A stretch of 64,000 nucleotides of DNA from Aeromonas hydrophila subsp. hydrophila ATCC 7966 (GTDB taxonomy: Bacteria > Pseudomonadota > Gammaproteobacteria > Enterobacterales > Aeromonadaceae): assembly GCF_000014805.1 (NCBI RefSeq), contig NC_008570.1, positions 3,849,001 to 3,913,000 of the forward strand, in the 5' to 3' direction. Positions within the stretch are counted from its first letter, which is position 1; each line of letters opens with the position of its first letter. The notes below the pieces were generated by a model. The model did not search any database, was not told where the DNA came from, and saw only the letters and a program-made list of their open reading frames with translations. This document shows, piece after piece, positions 27,505 to 38,452 of the stretch. Both the position numbers and the translations under genes were made by a program.

Positions 27505-28920
27505 TTATTCGGCGGCCATGCGCGCTTCGATGTACGCCAGAGCGCGGTCGATACGAGCGAGTACCCGCTCCTTGCCCACCAGCGCCATCACGGCGTCGAT
27601 GCCGGGGGACTGACCCAGACCGGTGACCGCCACGCGCAGCGGCATGCCGACCTTGCCCATACCCTGACCCAGCTCGGCGGCGGTCGCTTCAATCAGCTCA
27701 TGCAGCGCTTCGGTGGTCCAGCTATCCAGGGCAGCCAGCTTGGCCTTGGCCAGGGTCAGCGGCTCGGCAGCCACGCCGCGCAGGTGCTTCTTGGCAGCCG
27801 CTTCGTCAATCGCTTCGTACTCTTCGAACAGGTAGCGGCTCTGGGCGGCCATCTCGACCAGGGTGTTGCAGCGCTCGGCCAGCAGGGTCACCACATCAGC
27901 CAGGGCCGGGCCCTTGCTGGTGTCGATCTTCTGATCGGCCATGTGCCAGGCCAGATGCTTGGCCACATAGGCCGGATCCAGGCTGCGCATGTAGTGGTTG
28001 TTCAGCCACAGCAGCTTGTCGGTGTTGAAGGCGGAGGCGGACTTGGAGATGGCATCCAGGCTGAACAGCTTGATCATCTCTTCCAGACTGAAGATCTCCT
28101 GATCGCCGTGGGACCAGCCCAGACGCACCAGATAGTTCAACAGCGCTTCCGGCAGGTAACCGTCATCGCGGTACTGCATCACGGAGACCGCACCGTGGCG
28201 CTTGGAGAGCTTGGCACCGTCGTCACCCAGGATCATGGAGACGTGGGCAAACTCCGGCACCGGCGCGTTCAGCGCCTTGTAGATGTTGATCTGGCGCGGG
28301 GTGTTGTTGATGTGGTCTTCGCCACGCACCACGTGGGTGATCTCCATGTCCCAGTCATCGACCACCACACAGAAGTTGTAGGTCGGCGCGCCATCGGTAC
28401 GGCGAATGATCAGATCATCGAGCTCGGTGTTGGCGAACTCGATGCGGCCACGGACGTGGTCATCGAACACTACGGAGCCTTCGGTCGGGTTGCGGAAGCG
28501 AATCACGTGCGGCGCATCGGCCGGGTGATCGTGGGCATGGTCACGGCACTTGCCGTCATAGCGGGGCTTCTCGCCGTTGGCCATCTGGCCTTCGCGCAGC
28601 GCTTCCAGCCGCTCTTTGGAGCAGTAGCACTTGTAGGCACGACCGTCGGCCAGCATCTCGTCGATCAGCCCGTTGTAGCGATCGAAGCGCTTGGTCTGGT
28701 AGTAGGGGCCCTCATCCCAGTTCAGCTCCAGCCATTCCATGCCCTCAATGATGGCGTCGATCGCCTCCTGAGTGGAACGTTCCAGGTCGGTATCCTCGAT
28801 ACGCAGCACGAACTCACCGCCCTGATTCTTTGCAAACAACCAGGAATAGAGTGCGGTACGGGCACCGCCGACATGCAAAAAGCCGGTCGGGCTGGGAGCA
28901 AAACGGGTTTTGACTTTCAT
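27505..28920 (-). CDS. gltX: Glutamate--tRNA ligase
   Basis: Class I aminoacyl-tRNA synthetase that charges tRNA-Glu. The 471-residue length is normal. The start [22 protein letters not shown] holds the HIGH-box equivalent (HVGG). A zinc-binding region (CYCSKERL...CRDH) follows, and the second signature [10 protein letters not shown] is intact at about residue 240. The C-terminal anticodon-binding helical domain is complete. AAGG lies upstream of the ATG. It stands downstream of a tRNA-Ala array on the opposite side of its own terminator. Confidence 0.97.
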   Translation of the reverse strand: MKVKTRFAPSPTGFLHVGGARTALYSWLFAKNQGGEFVLRIEDTDLERSTQEAIDAIIEGMEWLELNWDEGPYYQTKRFDRYNGLIDEMLADGRAYKCYCSKERLEALREGQMANGEKPRYDGKCRDHAHDHPADAPHVIRFRNPTEGSVVFDDHVRGRIEFANTELDDLIIRRTDGAPTYNFCVVVDDWDMEITHVVRGEDHINNTPRQINIYKALNAPVPEFAHVSMILGDDGAKLSKRHGAVSVMQYRDDGYLPEALLNYLVRLGWSHGDQEIFSLEEMIKLFSLDAISKSASAFNTDKLLWLNNHYMRSLDPAYVAKHLAWHMADQKIDTSKGPALADVVTLLAERCNTLVEMAAQSRYLFEEYEAIDEAAAKKHLRGVAAEPLTLAKAKLAALDSWTTEALHELIEATAAELGQGMGKVGMPLRVAVTGLGQSPGIDAVMALVGKERVLARIDRALAYIEARMAAE

Positions 28921-29180
28921 CTTTAAGCCTTGTGTAGAGGGCCTTGGGCCAATTCGTTAAAAAAACCGTCGCATTTTAGCACCGACAATGACGGATGGGA
29001 AAACCATGCAGCCGCAGCGGGCAAAAGTAGGGGGTTGAACAGGCGTCCCGGCCGCTTGCCGCCTGATATTTGAAGGGGATCGCAAAACAAAATCCCGGTT
29101 TCCGTTTTGCTATGACAAGTGTTGGAGAGCTGCCTCCTCCGGCCGATATCCAAATAACGCTCACCAACAAGGAAGAGACG

Positions 29181-31283
29181 ATGCAGTTCCGTTCTATCCA
29201 GAATCGCATTCTGGTGATGGCCGGGATCGCCATGACCGCCGCCCTGGTCATCCTGATCCTGCTCAACCAGTACTCGGGTCAACAGACCCAGAAGCTGACC
29301 ATCAGCTCCAGCCGCGCCGCCCTGCAGCAGGAGGCATGGCAGAAGGTCAGCGCCAACGCCCGTGCCGAGGCCGCCACCATCACCCAGCTGCTGCAAAAGG
29401 GGCTCTCCTATACCCAGCAGATGGCCAGCGCCCTCGCCCTGCAGCAGGAGGGCAAGCTGCCGCTGGATCGCCAGCAGGCCACCGATCTGCTCAAGGCCCA
29501 GCTCGCCCTCGAACCCCAGCTCTACGGCGCCTTCGCCGGCTTCGAACCCAACGGTTTCGACGGCCAGGATGCCAGCTTCGCCGGCCAGACGGCGCTGGGC
29601 AGTGACAGCAAGGGGCGCTTCGTGCCCTATTTCTATCGCGACAAGGAGAGCATCGGCACCGACCTGCTGCTCTCCATCGAGAAGAGCGATCCGGATGAGT
29701 TTGGCAATCCGGCCAACGACTACTATGCCTGCCCGAAACGGGAGGGACGCTCCTGCCTGATCGACCCCTTCAAGGTGGACATCAACGGCCAGCAGGTGCT
29801 GGTAAGCACCATCACCACCCCCATCATGGTGGGCGGCCAGTTCAAGGGGATCGCCGCGCTCGATCTGGCGGTGGACTCCATCAGCCGTCAGGCCCAGTCC
29901 CTCAACAGCAACATCTATGACGGCAAGGGCGAGACCCTGATCGTCAGCGCCGCCGGCGTCATCACCGGCACCAGCGGCGATGCCAGCCTGCTCGGCAGCC
30001 GCGCCGACAAGCTGCTTGGCAACGGCTGGCAGCAGTACCTCAAACCCGAGGTGCAGCGCCAGGAGCTCACCGATGCGTTCCGTATCTCGGTGCCCATCGC
30101 GGTGCCAGGCATGAGCCGCAACTGGGCCATCATCGTCACCCTGCCCTACAAGGTGGTGCTGGCCGGGGCCGACCAGCTGGAAGCCCAGCTGAGCGACATG
30201 AACCGAGCCGCCATGACCCAGCAACTGGTGGGCGCTGTCGTCGTGCTGGTGCTAGCGCTGGCCACCATGCTGGTCATTGCCCGCAGCATCACCGGCCCCA
30301 TCCGCCAGATGGTCAGCCTGGTGGATGACATCGCCGATGGCGAGGGGGATCTCACCAAGCGGCTCAATACCCAGTCCCGCGATGAATTGGGGGACTTGGC
30401 CAAGGGCATCAACCGCTTCATCGACAAGCTGCAGGTGCTGCTGGGGGATGTGCTCAAGACCGCCAGCGAGGTCAACCGTCACGCCGGCGACACCGATCGC
30501 ATCGCCGGCCAGACCGATACCAACCTGCAGCACCACCAGGCGGAGATGGAGCAGATGCTGACCGCGGTGCAGGAGATGTCCTACGTCAGCCAGGAGGTAG
30601 CCACCCACGCCAACAACACCGCCGACTCGGCCAAGCAGGCCCAGGGGGCGGCAGATCAGGGCAAGGTACGCTTCCAGCAGGTGATCCAGTCGATGCACAA
30701 GGTGGCCGCCGAGGCCGGCAAGGGGGCCGAGGTGGTCGAGGGGCTGGCCCACGACAGCGAGCAGATCACCAGCATCCTCACCGTCATTCAGGGGATCGCC
30801 GATCAGACCAACCTGCTGGCGCTCAACGCCGCCATCGAGGCGGCCCGGGCCGGCGAGCAGGGCCGCGGCTTTGCGGTGGTGGCCGACGAGGTACGCAAGC
30901 TGGCGGGCAACACCCAGCAGGCGGTGCAGAATACCCAGGAGCTGATCGAGAAGATCCGCCACAGCTCGGCCAACGCGGTCAATGCCATCAACCAGAGCCA
31001 GCAGCTGACCCATCAGGCAGTGGGCGAGGCGGATCTGGCGGAAGAGGCGCTCGGCAGCATCTATCAGGCCATCTCCACCATCAACGACATGACCTACCAG
31101 ATCGCCTCCGCCGCCGAAGAGCAAAGCTCGGTTTCCGAGACCGTCTCCGGCAACCTGTCAAAAACCAACGCACTGGCCAACGACATCGCACTGGATGCGA
31201 CCGAAACGGCCAAAGCCAGCCAGGCGTTGCGCCAGGCGGCCGAGCGTTTACAGCAATTACTGGGACAATTTCGTCTCAGCTGA
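29181..31283 (+). CDS. Methyl-accepting chemotaxis protein with dCache-type sensor
   Basis: A 700-residue chemoreceptor: N-terminal membrane helix (about 8-30), a periplasmic region of about 310 residues with dCache-like features ([43 protein letters not shown]), second membrane helix (about 348-368), HAMP domain (about 369-420, [20 protein letters not shown]), and a long cytoplasmic signalling coiled coil whose tip [20 protein letters not shown] is conserved. There is no C-terminal CheR-tethering pentapeptide. GGAAG precedes the ATG at 29181; upstream in-frame starts have none. The ligand cannot be told from sequence; family sensors often bind amino acids or organic acids. Confidence 0.93.
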   Translation: MQFRSIQNRILVMAGIAMTAALVILILLNQYSGQQTQKLTISSSRAALQQEAWQKVSANARAEAATITQLLQKGLSYTQQMASALALQQEGKLPLDRQQATDLLKAQLALEPQLYGAFAGFEPNGFDGQDASFAGQTALGSDSKGRFVPYFYRDKESIGTDLLLSIEKSDPDEFGNPANDYYACPKREGRSCLIDPFKVDINGQQVLVSTITTPIMVGGQFKGIAALDLAVDSISRQAQSLNSNIYDGKGETLIVSAAGVITGTSGDASLLGSRADKLLGNGWQQYLKPEVQRQELTDAFRISVPIAVPGMSRNWAIIVTLPYKVVLAGADQLEAQLSDMNRAAMTQQLVGAVVVLVLALATMLVIARSITGPIRQMVSLVDDIADGEGDLTKRLNTQSRDELGDLAKGINRFIDKLQVLLGDVLKTASEVNRHAGDTDRIAGQTDTNLQHHQAEMEQMLTAVQEMSYVSQEVATHANNTADSAKQAQGAADQGKVRFQQVIQSMHKVAAEAGKGAEVVEGLAHDSEQITSILTVIQGIADQTNLLALNAAIEAARAGEQGRGFAVVADEVRKLAGNTQQAVQNTQELIEKIRHSSANAVNAINQSQQLTHQAVGEADLAEEALGSIYQAISTINDMTYQIASAAEEQSSVSETVSGNLSKTNALANDIALDATETAKASQALRQAAERLQQLLGQFRLS

Positions 31284-31298
31284 TAATTTTCCACCTCA

Positions 31299-31330
31299 GG
31301 ACTCTCCCCCTCGGGGGCGAGTCCGTTTAC
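31299..31330 (+). terminator. Possible terminator after the chemoreceptor gene
   Basis: GGACTC..CCCC TCG GGGG..GAGTCC hairpin followed by only GTTTAC; a weak candidate. Confidence 0.4.
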
Positions 31331-31381
31331 CATAGGCACGAATTTGCCTGATGGCAGGCAATGTAGTGAGAGGTAAATGCC

Positions 31382-32050
31382 GTGCCCACCCCGGACCGTC
31401 GCCCCCGTGGCCACAACAGACGAGCCCAGCAGCGTCGCCAAGACGAATCACAAGGATCCCTGCTCCATCGTATCAATGCCGCCACCCTGCCCCTGCGTCA
31501 ACGCATCGGCCAGGGCATGAGCGGGCTTGGCCAACGCGGCCAGGAAGCCAAAACAGGCAAGTTCAAGCTGGCGAGCCCGCTGCCGCGCAAGCACACCATA
31601 GGACTGCTGATCCTGATCCCGCTCTGGTTGCTGGTGCTGGCCTGGGAGCCGGCTGTCCCCGCGCCCAAAGCCGCACCGTCCGGTTCGCTGGCGGTCCCCA
31701 TAGCCGTACCGGCGCAGGCCCTCACCGTCGGCAATGGCGCCGCAGGCAGTGCACCGGCTGCTGCCAAACCGGTCGAAGAGAAGGTGGATGGCACCTGGCT
31801 GCAGCACGACGTGCAAGCCGGCGAGACCCTCTACTCCATCTTCCGCAAGTTCGAGCTGCCGGGCGCAGAGCTGAGCCGCCTGATCGCCATCGAAGGGCCT
31901 GATCGGCCGCTGACCCGCCTGCAATCGGGCCGGGCCGTGTTCATCCTGATCGATGACACCCGCCGCATCCAGCGGGTCGAGATCCGCTCCTATGGTCAGG
32001 CCATCTACCGCTACGACCGACAGGGTGAAGGATTCGCCCTCAAGGAATGA
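31382..32050 (+). CDS. OapA/YtfB-like protein with LysM-like domain
   Basis: A 222-residue membrane-anchored protein: basic cytoplasmic N-terminus (MPTPDRRPRGHNRRAQQRR), one membrane helix (about 71-88), an Ala/Pro-rich linker, and a C-terminal OapA/LysM-like domain (DVQAGETLYSIFRKFELPGA...SGRAVFILIDDTRRIQRVEI). E. coli YtfB with this architecture binds glycan and joins the division site; Haemophilus OapA affects colony opacity and adhesion. GTG start with GAGAGGT seven bases upstream; the nearby ATG is in another frame. It has its own terminator. Confidence 0.82.
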   Translation: MPTPDRRPRGHNRRAQQRRQDESQGSLLHRINAATLPLRQRIGQGMSGLGQRGQEAKTGKFKLASPLPRKHTIGLLILIPLWLLVLAWEPAVPAPKAAPSGSLAVPIAVPAQALTVGNGAAGSAPAAAKPVEEKVDGTWLQHDVQAGETLYSIFRKFELPGAELSRLIAIEGPDRPLTRLQSGRAVFILIDDTRRIQRVEIRSYGQAIYRYDRQGEGFALKE

Positions 32051-32053
32051 AAC

Positions 32054-32082
32054 AACGGGAGGCCTGGTGCCTCCCGTTTTTT
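32054..32082 (+). terminator. Terminator of the OapA-like gene
   Basis: CGGGAGGC/GCCTCCCG stem followed by seven T. Confidence 0.9.
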
Positions 32083-32155
32083 TGACCTGAATCCATGAAA
32101 TAAGCCGCTGAGTTCACAATATTTTTAGCTTGCTCAAAAAATGAAAAGTGCCAAA

Positions 32156-32183
32156 TTGACAAGGGATCGCGCTCACGTACAAT
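32156..32183 (+). promoter_or_regulatory. Promoter of the cold-shock gene with long 5' leader
   Basis: TTGACA (32156-32161) and TACAAT (32178-32183), 16 bases apart. The predicted start near 32190 leaves about 130 bases before the ATG, a long leader like that of cspA mRNAs. No exact cold box was identified. Confidence 0.65.
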
Positions 32184-32322
32184 CGTTTGTGCTTTAGACA
32201 GGGATTGTTCTACATGCTACTGGGACAAATTGACGTGGTCAGTCATGCTTCAACCCCTGATTTCTAGGCAAATGCTGCCCAACAAGGCTTAGTTTCATTT
32301 TGTTATAGATAGGACTTACCAC

Positions 32323-32532
32323 ATGTCTGACATTCGCACCGGCCAAGTAAAATGGTTCAATGAGACCAAGGGTTTTGGCTTCATCGAGCAATCCCAGGGA
32401 CCGGACGTTTTCGTTCACTTCTCCTCCATCCAGAGTGCCGGTTTCAAGACCCTGGCTGAAGGTCAAAAAGTCCAGTTCACTGTGACCCAGGGCAAAAAAG
32501 GCCCTCAGGCTGAGAACGTTACCCTGCTCTAA
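32323..32532 (+). CDS. CspA-family cold-shock protein
   Basis: A 69-residue single cold-shock domain that binds single-stranded RNA/DNA and melts RNA structure. RNP1 (KGFGFI) and RNP2 (VFVHF) are intact within [20 protein letters not shown] and [15 protein letters not shown]. The length is typical. A long untranslated leader from a strong promoter suggests temperature-dependent mRNA control as in cspA, but the paralogue (CspA, C, D or E) cannot be decided. A terminator follows within 20 bases. Confidence 0.94.
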   Translation: MSDIRTGQVKWFNETKGFGFIEQSQGPDVFVHFSSIQSAGFKTLAEGQKVQFTVTQGKKGPQAENVTLL

Positions 32533-32550
32533 GCCACGCCAGTGAGCCTG

Positions 32551-32581
32551 TAGGAGGAGCCATCGGCCCTCCTATTTTTTT
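32551..32581 (+). terminator. Terminator of the cold-shock gene
   Basis: TAGGAGG..GCC/GGC..CCTCCTA stem with seven T. Confidence 0.88.
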
Positions 32582-32801
32582 GCCCACCATTTCCCCTTCC
32601 CCGCCACGCTCATAAGCCTGCCCAGCACCTCTCCTCCCGACAATCATAAGCTTGCCTATAACCACAGACCTCCCCAGCACCTGTGTACCACGCAGGCACA
32701 GAAGACATGGGCATGATCTGGCTGAACGCCGGATACGACACATCATCTCGGCGCGATGTGATGTGCAATTCAAAGGGATGATGAGGACTTCGAAGAGAGA
32801 T

Positions 32802-32882
<81 letters not shown>

Positions 32883-32944
32883 ATTGTATTGAGAAACTGG
32901 ATTCGTGAGCTTGGGGGGGAAAGAGATTGAATTTGAAGAGAGAT

Positions 32945-33020
<76 letters not shown>

Positions 33021-33044
33021 AACAGGATGTCATTTGCAAGTGAT

Positions 33045-33120
<76 letters not shown>

Positions 33121-33144
33121 AACGGAATGTCACTTACAAATTTT

Positions 33145-33220
<76 letters not shown>

Positions 33221-33244
33221 AACAGGATGTCATCTGCAAGTGAT

Positions 33245-33320
<76 letters not shown>

Positions 33321-33344
33321 ATCGGAATATCACTTACAAATTTT

Positions 33345-33420
<76 letters not shown>

Positions 33421-33453
33421 AACATTAGGTTGTCTTGAGGCTGTGCTGATGAT

Positions 33454-33529
<76 letters not shown>

Positions 33530-33554
33530 ATCGGAACATCATCAGCAAACTTTT

Positions 33555-33630
<76 letters not shown>

Positions 33631-33688
33631 AACTACCTTAAAACGGCCGTACAGCATTTGGTTGCTTGCGCTACTGTACGGGAGCCGA

Positions 33689-33716
33689 ATTATAAGAGCA
33701 GACATTCCAATTGCAA
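33689..33716 (-). promoter_or_regulatory. Promoter of the tRNA-Gly array
   Basis: On the minus strand TTGCAA (33711-33716) and a perfect TATAAT (33689-33694) are 16 bases apart, with a GC-rich discriminator (TCGGCTCCCG). Confidence 0.8.
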
Positions 33717-33807
33717 GGGCTTTTTTGTCTGGTTGCGCGCGTTCGCTCAAAAGCTGGTCGAACTGTCGATTTTAGCAACCGGGAGAGCACAAGCCCTTGC
33801 CGCAGAC

Positions 33808-34353
33808 TCAGATCTTGAAGACGTGGCTGCGGTAAAACTGCAGTTCGGCAATGGATTCGCGGATGTCGTCCAGCGCCTGATGAGTACCGCTCTTCTTGAA
33901 CTGATCCAGCAGCGCCGGCTGCCAGCGGCGTACCAGCTCCTTGATGGTGCTGACGTCGACGTTGCGATAGTGGAAAAAGGCTTCCAGATCGCTCATGTGC
34001 TTGACCATGAAGCGACGATCCTGGCCGATGCTGTTGCCGCACAACGGGCTGGTACGCTCCGGCACCCACTGGCGAATGAAGTCGAGGGTCTCGGCGACGG
34101 CTTGCGCCTCGTCATGCTGGCTCGCCTTGACCCGGGCCACCAGACCGCTGTTGGTATGGGTGTTGACGTTCCAGTCGTCCATCTTGGCCAGCTCTTCGTC
34201 GCTCTGGTGAATGGCGATGACCGGCCCTTCGGCCAGCACGTTCAGGTCCTTGTCGGTGACGATGGTGGCGATCTCCAGTACCACATTCTGTTCGGGGTCC
34301 AGACCCGTCATCTCCATGTCGATCCATACCAGGTTCTGCGCGCTGACTGTCAT
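33808..34353 (-). CDS. orn: Oligoribonuclease
   Basis: 3'-5' exoribonuclease that degrades very short RNAs, including pGpG from c-di-GMP turnover, which matters with two EAL proteins in this window. The 181 residues equal the enteric length. DEDD-family motifs are present: [12 protein letters not shown] (Asp and Glu metal ligands), the second Asp in [11 protein letters not shown] and the last in [11 protein letters not shown]. The start at 34353 ([12 protein letters not shown]) has GAGAG upstream; the frame remains open for 16 codons before it. Divergent from rsgA-psd, the same order as in E. coli. Confidence 0.96.
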   Translation of the reverse strand: MTVSAQNLVWIDMEMTGLDPEQNVVLEIATIVTDKDLNVLAEGPVIAIHQSDEELAKMDDWNVNTHTNSGLVARVKASQHDEAQAVAETLDFIRQWVPERTSPLCGNSIGQDRRFMVKHMSDLEAFFHYRNVDVSTIKELVRRWQPALLDQFKKSGTHQALDDIRESIAELQFYRSHVFKI

Positions 34354-34444
34354 GATTGCTCTCTCTATTGGGAGGAATGGCGGAATTTTGCCAATTTGCA
34401 TGTATCATACTGGCTTTGGATCTGTTCATAAACTGGCGAATCGA

Positions 34445-35479
34445 GTGGCAAAGAAAGCAAAACTCAATCTGGGTCAACAAAGGCGCGTCCAGGCCAACCG
34501 CGAGCGGCGGCTGCAAAAAGAGCACACCACGGTCGTGGATGACACCCTGTTTGGCCCGGCCATCGAAGGGGTGGTGATCAGCCGTTTTGGTCAGCACGCA
34601 GACGTCGAGGCAAGCGATGGTGCCATCCACCGCAGCAACCTGCGGCGCAGCAGCATCAGCAGCCTGGTGTGCGGCGACAAGGTGGTGTGGCGTCCCGGCC
34701 TCAATGCCGCGACTGCCGGCGTCATCGAGGCGGTGCATCCGCGTCACTCGGTGCTGACCCGGCCGGACTTCTACGACGGGGTCAAACCCATCGCCGCCAA
34801 CATCGACCAGATCATCATCGTCTCGGCGGTGATGCCCGAGTTCTCCACCAACATCGTCGACCGCTATCTGGTGGCCGCCGAAGATGTGGAGATCCGCCCC
34901 CTGATCGTGCTGAACAAGGTCGACATGCTCGATGACGCGGCCCGTGCCCGTATCGAGCGCCAGCTCGAAACCTACCGCAAGCTCGGTTACGAGGTGTTGC
35001 TGGTAAGCTGCGAGAGCGGCGAAGGGCTCGATGAGCTGAAAGCCGCCCTGACCGACAAGATCAGCATCTTCGTCGGCCAGTCCGGGGTCGGCAAGTCGTC
35101 ACTCACCAATGCCCTGATGCCGGGGCTGGATGTGCTCACCGGCGAGATCTCCGAGAACTCGGGGCTCGGCCAGCACACCACTACCACGGCGCGACTCTAT
35201 CACTTCCCGAGCGGCGGCGATCTGATCGACTCCCCCGGGATCCGCGAGTTCGCCCTCTGGCATCTGGAAGCCGACCGCATCACCTGGTGCTTCATCGAGT
35301 TTCGCGACTACCTGGGTGGCTGCAAGTTCCGCGACTGCACCCACAAGGACGATCCCGGCTGCGCCCTGCGGGCCGCCGTCGACAGTGGCGCCATCAGCGC
35401 CGATCGCTTCCACAACTATCACCGCATCCTGGAAACCATGCAGGAAGCCCGTCACGGTCGCCAACAGGCGCGGCTGTGA
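34445..35479 (+). CDS. rsgA: Ribosome small-subunit-dependent GTPase A
   Basis: Circularly permuted GTPase that helps 30S subunit maturation and releases RbfA. About 344 residues (enteric protein about 350): basic N-terminus ([18 protein letters not shown]), OB domain, GTPase with G4 LNKVDML before G1 GQSGVGKSS and G3 DSPGI (the permuted order), and a C-terminal zinc knuckle [14 protein letters not shown]. The GTG at 34445 gives the expected N-terminus; an in-frame ATG at 34400 adds residues without homology. The Shine-Dalgarno sequence is weak. psd follows 28 bases later, as in E. coli. Confidence 0.94.
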   Translation: MAKKAKLNLGQQRRVQANRERRLQKEHTTVVDDTLFGPAIEGVVISRFGQHADVEASDGAIHRSNLRRSSISSLVCGDKVVWRPGLNAATAGVIEAVHPRHSVLTRPDFYDGVKPIAANIDQIIIVSAVMPEFSTNIVDRYLVAAEDVEIRPLIVLNKVDMLDDAARARIERQLETYRKLGYEVLLVSCESGEGLDELKAALTDKISIFVGQSGVGKSSLTNALMPGLDVLTGEISENSGLGQHTTTTARLYHFPSGGDLIDSPGIREFALWHLEADRITWCFIEFRDYLGGCKFRDCTHKDDPGCALRAAVDSGAISADRFHNYHRILETMQEARHGRQQARL

Positions 35480-35507
35480 CCCTATTCAACCTACCTTGAT
35501 GATGAAC

Positions 35508-36380
35508 ATGAGCATTACTGACAACCTGAAAATTGCCGGTCAATACTGTCTGCCCAAACACGCCCTCTCTCGCCTGGTCGGCAAACTAGCGGCTGCCGAA
35601 GCAGGCAACCTCACCACCAGGGTGATCGAGGCCTTTATCAAGCAGTACCAGGTCGACATGAGCGAGGCGCTGCACGAGAGTCCGGCCCACTACAAGAGCT
35701 TCAACGAATTCTTCACCCGTGAACTCAAGCCTGGGATCCGCCCCCTGGTCGAGGATGCCATGACCCTGGCGCTGCCGGTGGATGGCACCGTCAGCCAGCT
35801 CGGCCCCATCCAGCAGGGCCGCATCATCCAGGCCAAGGGCCACGACTACAGCGCCCGTGAGCTGCTGGGCGGTTATGAGGATCTGGTGGCACCGTTCAAG
35901 GATGGCGACTTCGCCACCATCTACCTGGCACCCAAGGATTACCACCGCATCCACATGCCGCTGGACGGCGTGCTGGAGAGCATGGTGTTCGTGCCGGGGG
36001 ATCTCTTCTCCGTCAACCCGCTCACCGCCGAGAACGTGCCCAACCTGTTTGCCCGCAACGAGCGGGTGGTCGCCACTTTCCGCACCCCCCACGGCCCCAT
36101 GGCGTTGGTGCTGGTCGGTGCCACTATCGTAGCCAGCATCGAGACCATCTGGGCCGGCAACATAGCGCCGACCAAAGAGAAGCGCGTCGTGCGCTGGGAT
36201 TACAGCGGCGACGAGGCCATCACCCTGCAAAAAGGTGCCGAGATGGGTCTATTCAAACTGGGCAGTACCGTGGTCTGTCTGTTTGGCCCGGGCATGCTGG
36301 CCGGTTTCGAGCCTCATCTGGCCAACGGGGTCACCACCCGCATGGGTCAGCCCTTTGCCAAGCTGGCGGCGCAGGCATGA
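35508..36380 (+). CDS. psd: Phosphatidylserine decarboxylase proenzyme
   Basis: Makes phosphatidylethanolamine at the inner membrane. About 290 residues. The self-cleavage site is intact in LGST (Ser253, which becomes the pyruvoyl group of the alpha chain), and the active-site segments [36 protein letters not shown] and ARNERVV are present. Three in-frame ATGs (35499, 35502, 35508) lie within four codons with no clear Shine-Dalgarno sequence, so the start is uncertain by three residues. It ends earlier than the enteric enzyme, lacking its acidic tail. The stop overlaps the next start (ATGA). Confidence 0.95.
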   Translation: MSITDNLKIAGQYCLPKHALSRLVGKLAAAEAGNLTTRVIEAFIKQYQVDMSEALHESPAHYKSFNEFFTRELKPGIRPLVEDAMTLALPVDGTVSQLGPIQQGRIIQAKGHDYSARELLGGYEDLVAPFKDGDFATIYLAPKDYHRIHMPLDGVLESMVFVPGDLFSVNPLTAENVPNLFARNERVVATFRTPHGPMALVLVGATIVASIETIWAGNIAPTKEKRVVRWDYSGDEAITLQKGAEMGLFKLGSTVVCLFGPGMLAGFEPHLANGVTTRMGQPFAKLAAQA

Positions 36381-36628
36381 GCGAGCAGCCCGTCTCCTCG
36401 CAGAAGAACAACCCGCTGCACGGGCTGACGCTGGAAGCCATCGTCACCGCCTTGGTCGCGCACTATGGCTGGGAAGAGCTGGGGCAGCAGATCAATATCC
36501 GTTGCTTCACCGATAACCCCAGCATCAAGTCCAGCCTGAAGTTCTTGCGCAAGACCCCCTGGGCCAGAGAGAAGGTCGAGAGCCTCTATCTGTACGTCCA
36601 GCGCAAGCAGGCCAAATCAAAGGAATAA
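36377..36628 (+). CDS. VF530-family (DUF2132) small protein
   Basis: An 83-residue protein with the family pattern [51 protein letters not shown] and a basic tail. A structure from Vibrio fischeri (VF530) founded this family, and a DNA-binding role has been suggested; I know of no proven function. ATG overlaps the psd stop, so the two are translationally coupled and probably co-transcribed with rsgA. Confidence 0.85.
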   Translation: MSEQPVSSQKNNPLHGLTLEAIVTALVAHYGWEELGQQINIRCFTDNPSIKSSLKFLRKTPWAREKVESLYLYVQRKQAKSKE

Positions 36629-36632
36629 CGCC

Positions 36633-36884
36633 ATGGCGTTCAAGATTACCTACACCTACGGCAAAAAAACCAAAGAGATTGGCTACGCCAACGACAAGTT
36701 CAACAGCATCTACGATGCCATTGCCGCTGCCGAGGGGATCAACCTGGCCAGCTTCCACGCCATGGAAGAGCAGCTGGCCCAGGTGTGCCGGCGCGACAAG
36801 AAGAGCGTGAAGGATTACCGGGAGAACTACTTCAAGGAGCTGGGCTTCTCCAACATCGTCATCGAGCGGGACGCCAAGGAGTAA
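36633..36884 (+). CDS. Conserved-looking small cytoplasmic protein, unknown function
   Basis: An 83-residue protein, four bases after the VF530-like gene and preceded by AAAGGAATAACGCC, so surely translated with it. No signal peptide or membrane segment. It is Lys- and Tyr-rich (YTYGKKTKEIGYANDKFNSI, CRRDKKSVKDYRENYFKELG). I do not recognise the family. Codon use and context match the neighbours. Confidence 0.75.
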   Translation: MAFKITYTYGKKTKEIGYANDKFNSIYDAIAAAEGINLASFHAMEEQLAQVCRRDKKSVKDYRENYFKELGFSNIVIERDAKE

Positions 36885-36886
36885 GC

Positions 36887-37285
36887 ATGCGCACCCTGAC
36901 CCTGATGGCCGCCTCCCTGTTGCTGGCGGCCTGCAGTACCCCGGAACAACATCTGGTTGGCAGTGATCGCGACAGCCACGGCTGCATCGGCAGTGCGGGC
37001 TATCAGTGGTCGGCGCTGACCAAGCAGTGCGTGCGGCTGTTCGAGCAGGGCATCCGGCTCAACCCGACCGATGCCGGCCAGACCAGCAGCGCCTTCGTGC
37101 TGTTCAACGCTGATCAGAGCCAGGCCGAGCTGACCCTGCCAAGCGGCAAGCAGCACTTGCTCACCCGCCAGGGGGTGGAAGGCAACTGGTCGTGGCAAGG
37201 CGGCGGCTATGCCCTCTTCCCCTGGAAGGGCTATGTGCTCAAAGCCGGCGAGCAGACGCTGTTTCACGGCGACGTCGCCCGCTAA
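36887..37285 (+). CDS. Small lipoprotein, unknown function
   Basis: A 132-residue protein with a lipoprotein signal peptide (MRTLTLMAASLLLAAC, lipobox LAAC, Cys16). The mature part has two more cysteines (HGCIGSAGYQWS, KQCVRLFEQGIRL) that could form a disulphide, then a beta-rich region. It follows the previous gene by two bases, closing the rsgA-psd operon before a strong terminator. The opening GCIGSAGYQWSxLxxxCVR pattern resembles secreted proteins of Bacteroides and Aeromonas, but I cannot name a function. Confidence 0.8.
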   Translation: MRTLTLMAASLLLAACSTPEQHLVGSDRDSHGCIGSAGYQWSALTKQCVRLFEQGIRLNPTDAGQTSSAFVLFNADQSQAELTLPSGKQHLLTRQGVEGNWSWQGGGYALFPWKGYVLKAGEQTLFHGDVAR

Positions 37286-37301
37286 CGCGGCAACCTTCTG
37301 C

Positions 37302-37330
37302 AAGCCCCCGGCCCCGCCGGGGGCTTTTTT
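37302..37330 (+). terminator. Terminator of the rsgA-psd operon
   Basis: AGCCCCCGG/CCGGGGGCT stem with TTTTTT. Confidence 0.9.
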
Positions 37331-37350
37331 ATGCATGCCTCGCGCCCCAT

Positions 37351-37378
37351 AAAAAAGCCGCACCCGAGAGGGTGCGGC
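37351..37378 (-). terminator. Terminator of the rclC-like operon
   Basis: GCCGCACCC/GGGTGCGGC stem; on the minus strand TTTTTT follows. Confidence 0.9.
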
Positions 37379-37397
37379 AAACGGCAGGCAGGGTCAC

Positions 37398-37967
37398 TCA
37401 TCCACGTCTGGCCAGCAGGGTTCTGGCCGAATCCACCATGGCGATGTAACCACACGCCAGCATCATGATGTCCTTCAGCACCAGCCGCCCCGCTCCCGAC
37501 AGATAGGGGAAACCGTGGTGGGCATCGCCCAGCGCCGGCACCCAGGTTTCCGGCGTGAACACCAGAAAGCTGAAGGTGACGAAGGGGGTCAAAAACGCCA
37601 TCAGGGCCCCGATCAATCCCAGCAGGGGAAAGCGGAAATTGGCCAGGATCAGCAGGGCGAACACCAGTTCCACCACACCCAGGCCATGGGAGTAGCCATA
37701 GGTGTTGTTCTGCTCGTGCCAGGCCCGGTTTTCCGGCACCAGCTCCCCTTCGTGATTGAGGTGCTGACGATACTGGTCCGGATGTTCATAGAAGAACGAC
37801 ATGAAGGGACTGTTGGCCACGAAAGGGGTGATGCTGTCCGCCTCGTAGGGGATGAACTTCAAGAGCCCGATCCAGATGAACACGACCCCGACGGCAATGC
37901 GGCAGAGGGTCGCGCCCAGACGATCACCACCCGCGAGCACGGCCAGCAAGCGATTGAATATCAACAT
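37398..37967 (-). CDS. rclC: RclC/YkgB-family inner-membrane protein
   Basis: A 189-residue membrane protein of the DUF417/YkgB family with four helices. It matches E. coli RclC closely through GVVFIWIGLLKFIPYEADSITPFVANSPFMSFFYEHP, NNTYGYSHGLGVVE and WVPALGDAHHGFPYLSGAGRLVLKD (each segment quoted is a run of shared signature). RclC belongs to the reactive-chlorine resistance system; its precise action is unclear. GAGGAG precedes the ATG. It follows an AhpD-like gene by 42 bases and both lie opposite an RclR-like regulator. Confidence 0.88.
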   Translation of the reverse strand: MLIFNRLLAVLAGGDRLGATLCRIAVGVVFIWIGLLKFIPYEADSITPFVANSPFMSFFYEHPDQYRQHLNHEGELVPENRAWHEQNNTYGYSHGLGVVELVFALLILANFRFPLLGLIGALMAFLTPFVTFSFLVFTPETWVPALGDAHHGFPYLSGAGRLVLKDIMMLACGYIAMVDSARTLLARRG

Positions 37968-38009
37968 CCTTACTCCTCAGAGGCCGGCCGCAGCCGGCCC
38001 CGCACAACC

Positions 38010-38339
38010 TCAACGATCGATGGCATCCAGCACCCGGGCGGAATAGACCATGGCGGCCCCGGCATTCATGGCAACGGCGACGCCCAGTGCATCGGCGATC
38101 TCCGCCCGGCTGGCACCCTGCTTGAGGGCGGCATCGGCATGGACGGCGATGCACCCATCGCAGCGGGTCGTGACGGCCACCGCCAGCGAGATGAGCTCGC
38201 GGGTCTTGCCATCGAGCACGCCGCTCTTGCTGCCGGCGGCCGACAGCTGCTGATAGCCCTTGAGGGTATCCGGGCTCAAGGTGCCCAGCTCCATGACGCG
38301 GCCCATCAACTGTTTACGGTATTGATCCCAGTCTTGCAT
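38010..38339 (-). CDS. AhpD-like carboxymuconolactone decarboxylase-family protein
   Basis: A 109-residue all-helical protein of the CMD family. The core TRCDGCIAVHADAALKQG contains the CxxC and downstream His seen in AhpD-type peroxidase reductants, so a thiol redox role is likely. The start at 38339 has CCGGAGAG five bases upstream; the frame stays open another 35 codons but without a ribosome site. Probably co-transcribed with rclC and controlled by the divergent AraC-family regulator. Confidence 0.85.
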   Translation of the reverse strand: MQDWDQYRKQLMGRVMELGTLSPDTLKGYQQLSAAGSKSGVLDGKTRELISLAVAVTTRCDGCIAVHADAALKQGASRAEIADALGVAVAMNAGAAMVYSARVLDAIDR

Positions 38340-38452
38340 CTTGACTCTCCGGTTTGGCAGAACAGGCCCTTGCCTGCTCGATGAAGCCAGTATTGCATCG
38401 AGATGTGAGTCGTTTAATACTTTAAAGACGCAAATAACAGTCAAATAGAATC

